The notes under the pieces were generated by a model. The model was not told the DNA's origin, did not search any database, and saw nothing but the letters and a program-made list of their open reading frames with translations. Of a stretch of 34,506 nucleotides of DNA, positions 33,592-34,506 are shown in pieces. A program made the translations under genes and the position numbers. Position 1 is the first letter of the stretch; the number at the start of each line of letters is the position of its first letter. The stretch comes from Pelomonas sp. KK5 (GTDB lineage Bacteria > Pseudomonadota > Gammaproteobacteria > Burkholderiales > Burkholderiaceae_C), in NCBI RefSeq assembly GCF_001984095.1, contig NZ_LYVQ01000049.1, positions 1-34,506 on the forward strand, in the 5' to 3' direction.

Positions 33592-34506
33592 ATGGACCTC
33601 AGCGAACCGATCCGGCGCCACCTGCCGCCGCTGCTGGAGGTGCAGGGCCTGGCCGTGCGCTTCGGCAGCGACGAGCACCCGCTCGACGCGGTGGACGACG
33701 CGAGCCTGACGATCCACCGCGGCGAGACGGTCTGCCTGGTCGGCGAGTCCGGCAGCGGCAAGACGATCACCGCGCTCTCGGTGCTGCGGCTGGACGAGCA
33801 CAAGCGCGCCCGCATCGTCGGCGGCGAGATCCTGTTCGGCGGGCGCGGCCTGGTGGGCCTGCCGAAGGCCGAGCTGGAGGCGCTGCGCGGCCGGCGCATC
33901 GCGATGGTGTTCCAGGAGCCGATGACGGCCTTCGACCCGCTGTTCAGCATCGGCGACCAGATCATGGAGACCCTCCTGCGGCATGAGCCCCGGCTCGGCC
34001 GCCGCGCCGCGCGCGAGCGCGCCGTGCAGCTGCTGAAACGGGTCCACATGCCCGACGCGCGGCTGCGCATGACGCAGATCCCGCAGCAGCTCTCCGGCGG
34101 CATGCGCCAGCGCGCGATGATCGCGATGGCCCTGGCCTGCGGGCCCGAGCTGCTGATCGCCGACGAGCCGACCACCGCGCTGGACGTGACCATCCAGGCC
34201 CAGATCCTCGCGCTGCTGAAGGAGCTGCAGCGCGAGGACGGCATGGCCATCCTGCTGATCACCCACGACCTGGGCGTGGCCGCCGAGGTGGCCGACCGGG
34301 TGGTGGTGATGTATGCCGGCCGGGTGGTCGAGCAGGGGCCGGTGGAGCGCCTGTTCGCGCAGCCGGGCCATCCGTACACGCGCGGCCTGCTGCGCTCGGC
34401 CGTGCCGGCGGACAGCGTGCGCGGCAGCCGGCTGCCGGCGATCACCGGCAGCATCGCGCGGCTCGATGCGCTGCCGGGCGGCTGCCGCTTCCATCCGCGC
34501 TGCCCG
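33592..34506 (+). CDS. ABC importer ATP-binding protein, DppD/GsiA type (partial, runs off right edge)
   Basis: 305 codons are visible from the ATG at 33592, with AGGAG about 12 nt upstream, and the frame is still open at the edge. Walker A GESGSGKT (51-58), Q-loop FQEP (107-110), signature LSGGM (167-171), Walker B LLIADEP (187-193) and switch H225 are all intact. The C-terminal oligopeptide-transporter segment begins at [10 protein letters not shown] and reaches GCRFHPRCP at the edge. It powers the importer formed with the two permeases. Whether it is a single DppD-like ATPase followed by a DppF partner, or a fused double ATPase like GsiA, cannot be decided from this window. Confidence 0.95.
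   Translation, partial: MDLSEPIRRHLPPLLEVQGLAVRFGSDEHPLDAVDDASLTIHRGETVCLVGESGSGKTITALSVLRLDEHKRARIVGGEILFGGRGLVGLPKAELEALRGRRIAMVFQEPMTAFDPLFSIGDQIMETLLRHEPRLGRRAARERAVQLLKRVHMPDARLRMTQIPQQLSGGMRQRAMIAMALACGPELLIADEPTTALDVTIQAQILALLKELQREDGMAILLITHDLGVAAEVADRVVVMYAGRVVEQGPVERLFAQPGHPYTRGLLRSAVPADSVRGSRLPAITGSIARLDALPGGCRFHPRCP

Noticed and set aside
32640-34454. 604-codon minus-strand open frame opposite the ABC permease and ATPase genes
   Set aside because: Antisense to genes with intact Walker and EAA motifs; no domain of its own.

Overview
The window is very GC-rich coding DNA, densely packed with short intergenic gaps and many ATGA/TGATG start-stop overlaps. Two PEP-CTERM proteins, a DUF4347/LEPR-XLL giant surface protein, an AlgZ/AlgR-type LytTR two-component pair and a Dpp-type ABC transporter together suggest a betaproteobacterium of the order Burkholderiales (Rubrivivax/Leptothrix/Roseateles-like). 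This placement is an inference from gene content and composition. I see no tRNA, rRNA, CRISPR array or intact insertion sequence.

Region 1 (1-14080, all minus strand) reads as one transcription unit: a TolC-family outer-membrane lipoprotein, a short periplasmic adaptor, an inner-membrane adaptor with an N-terminal GAF-like domain, a PqqD-like/M50-zinc-protease/HlyD fusion, and a giant multi-repeat adhesin of at least 2778 residues that runs off the left edge. Every junction overlaps (4, 1, 16 and 4 nt), so the five genes look translationally coupled. No ABC ATPase is encoded among them. The apparatus looks like a type I-like export route in which an M50 membrane protease carrying a HlyD arm takes the place of the ABC transporter. 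This is the best candidate here for an under-described system.

Region 2 (14471-16432) is a small detoxification-like cassette: a DsbA-fold/2-hydroxychromene-2-carboxylate isomerase-like protein (minus, with its own terminator) divergent from a TetR regulator that overlaps an SDR-fold protein lacking the catalytic Ser and Tyr. A 25-bp imperfect palindrome sits between the divergent genes.

Region 3 (16556-22547) holds an exported triple-rhodanese protein, a convergent LytTR response regulator/histidine kinase pair, two convergent PEP-CTERM genes whose sorting-signal ends overlap antisense by 98 bp, and a solitary IS630-type helix-turn-helix protein. One PEP-CTERM gene has a near-consensus sigma-54 promoter.

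Region 4 (22632-34506) looks like an organosulfur scavenging island. A central LysR regulator and two tandem SsuD-like flavin monooxygenases with an FMN reductase lie on the minus strand and end at a terminator. A TonB-dependent receptor, a TauD-like Fe(II)/2-oxoglutarate dioxygenase and a peptide/nickel-family ABC importer (lipoprotein, two permeases, ATPase cut by the right edge) lie divergently on the plus strand. The inferred flow is outer-membrane uptake, periplasmic binding and import, then oxidative release of sulfite by the dioxygenase and the monooxygenases.
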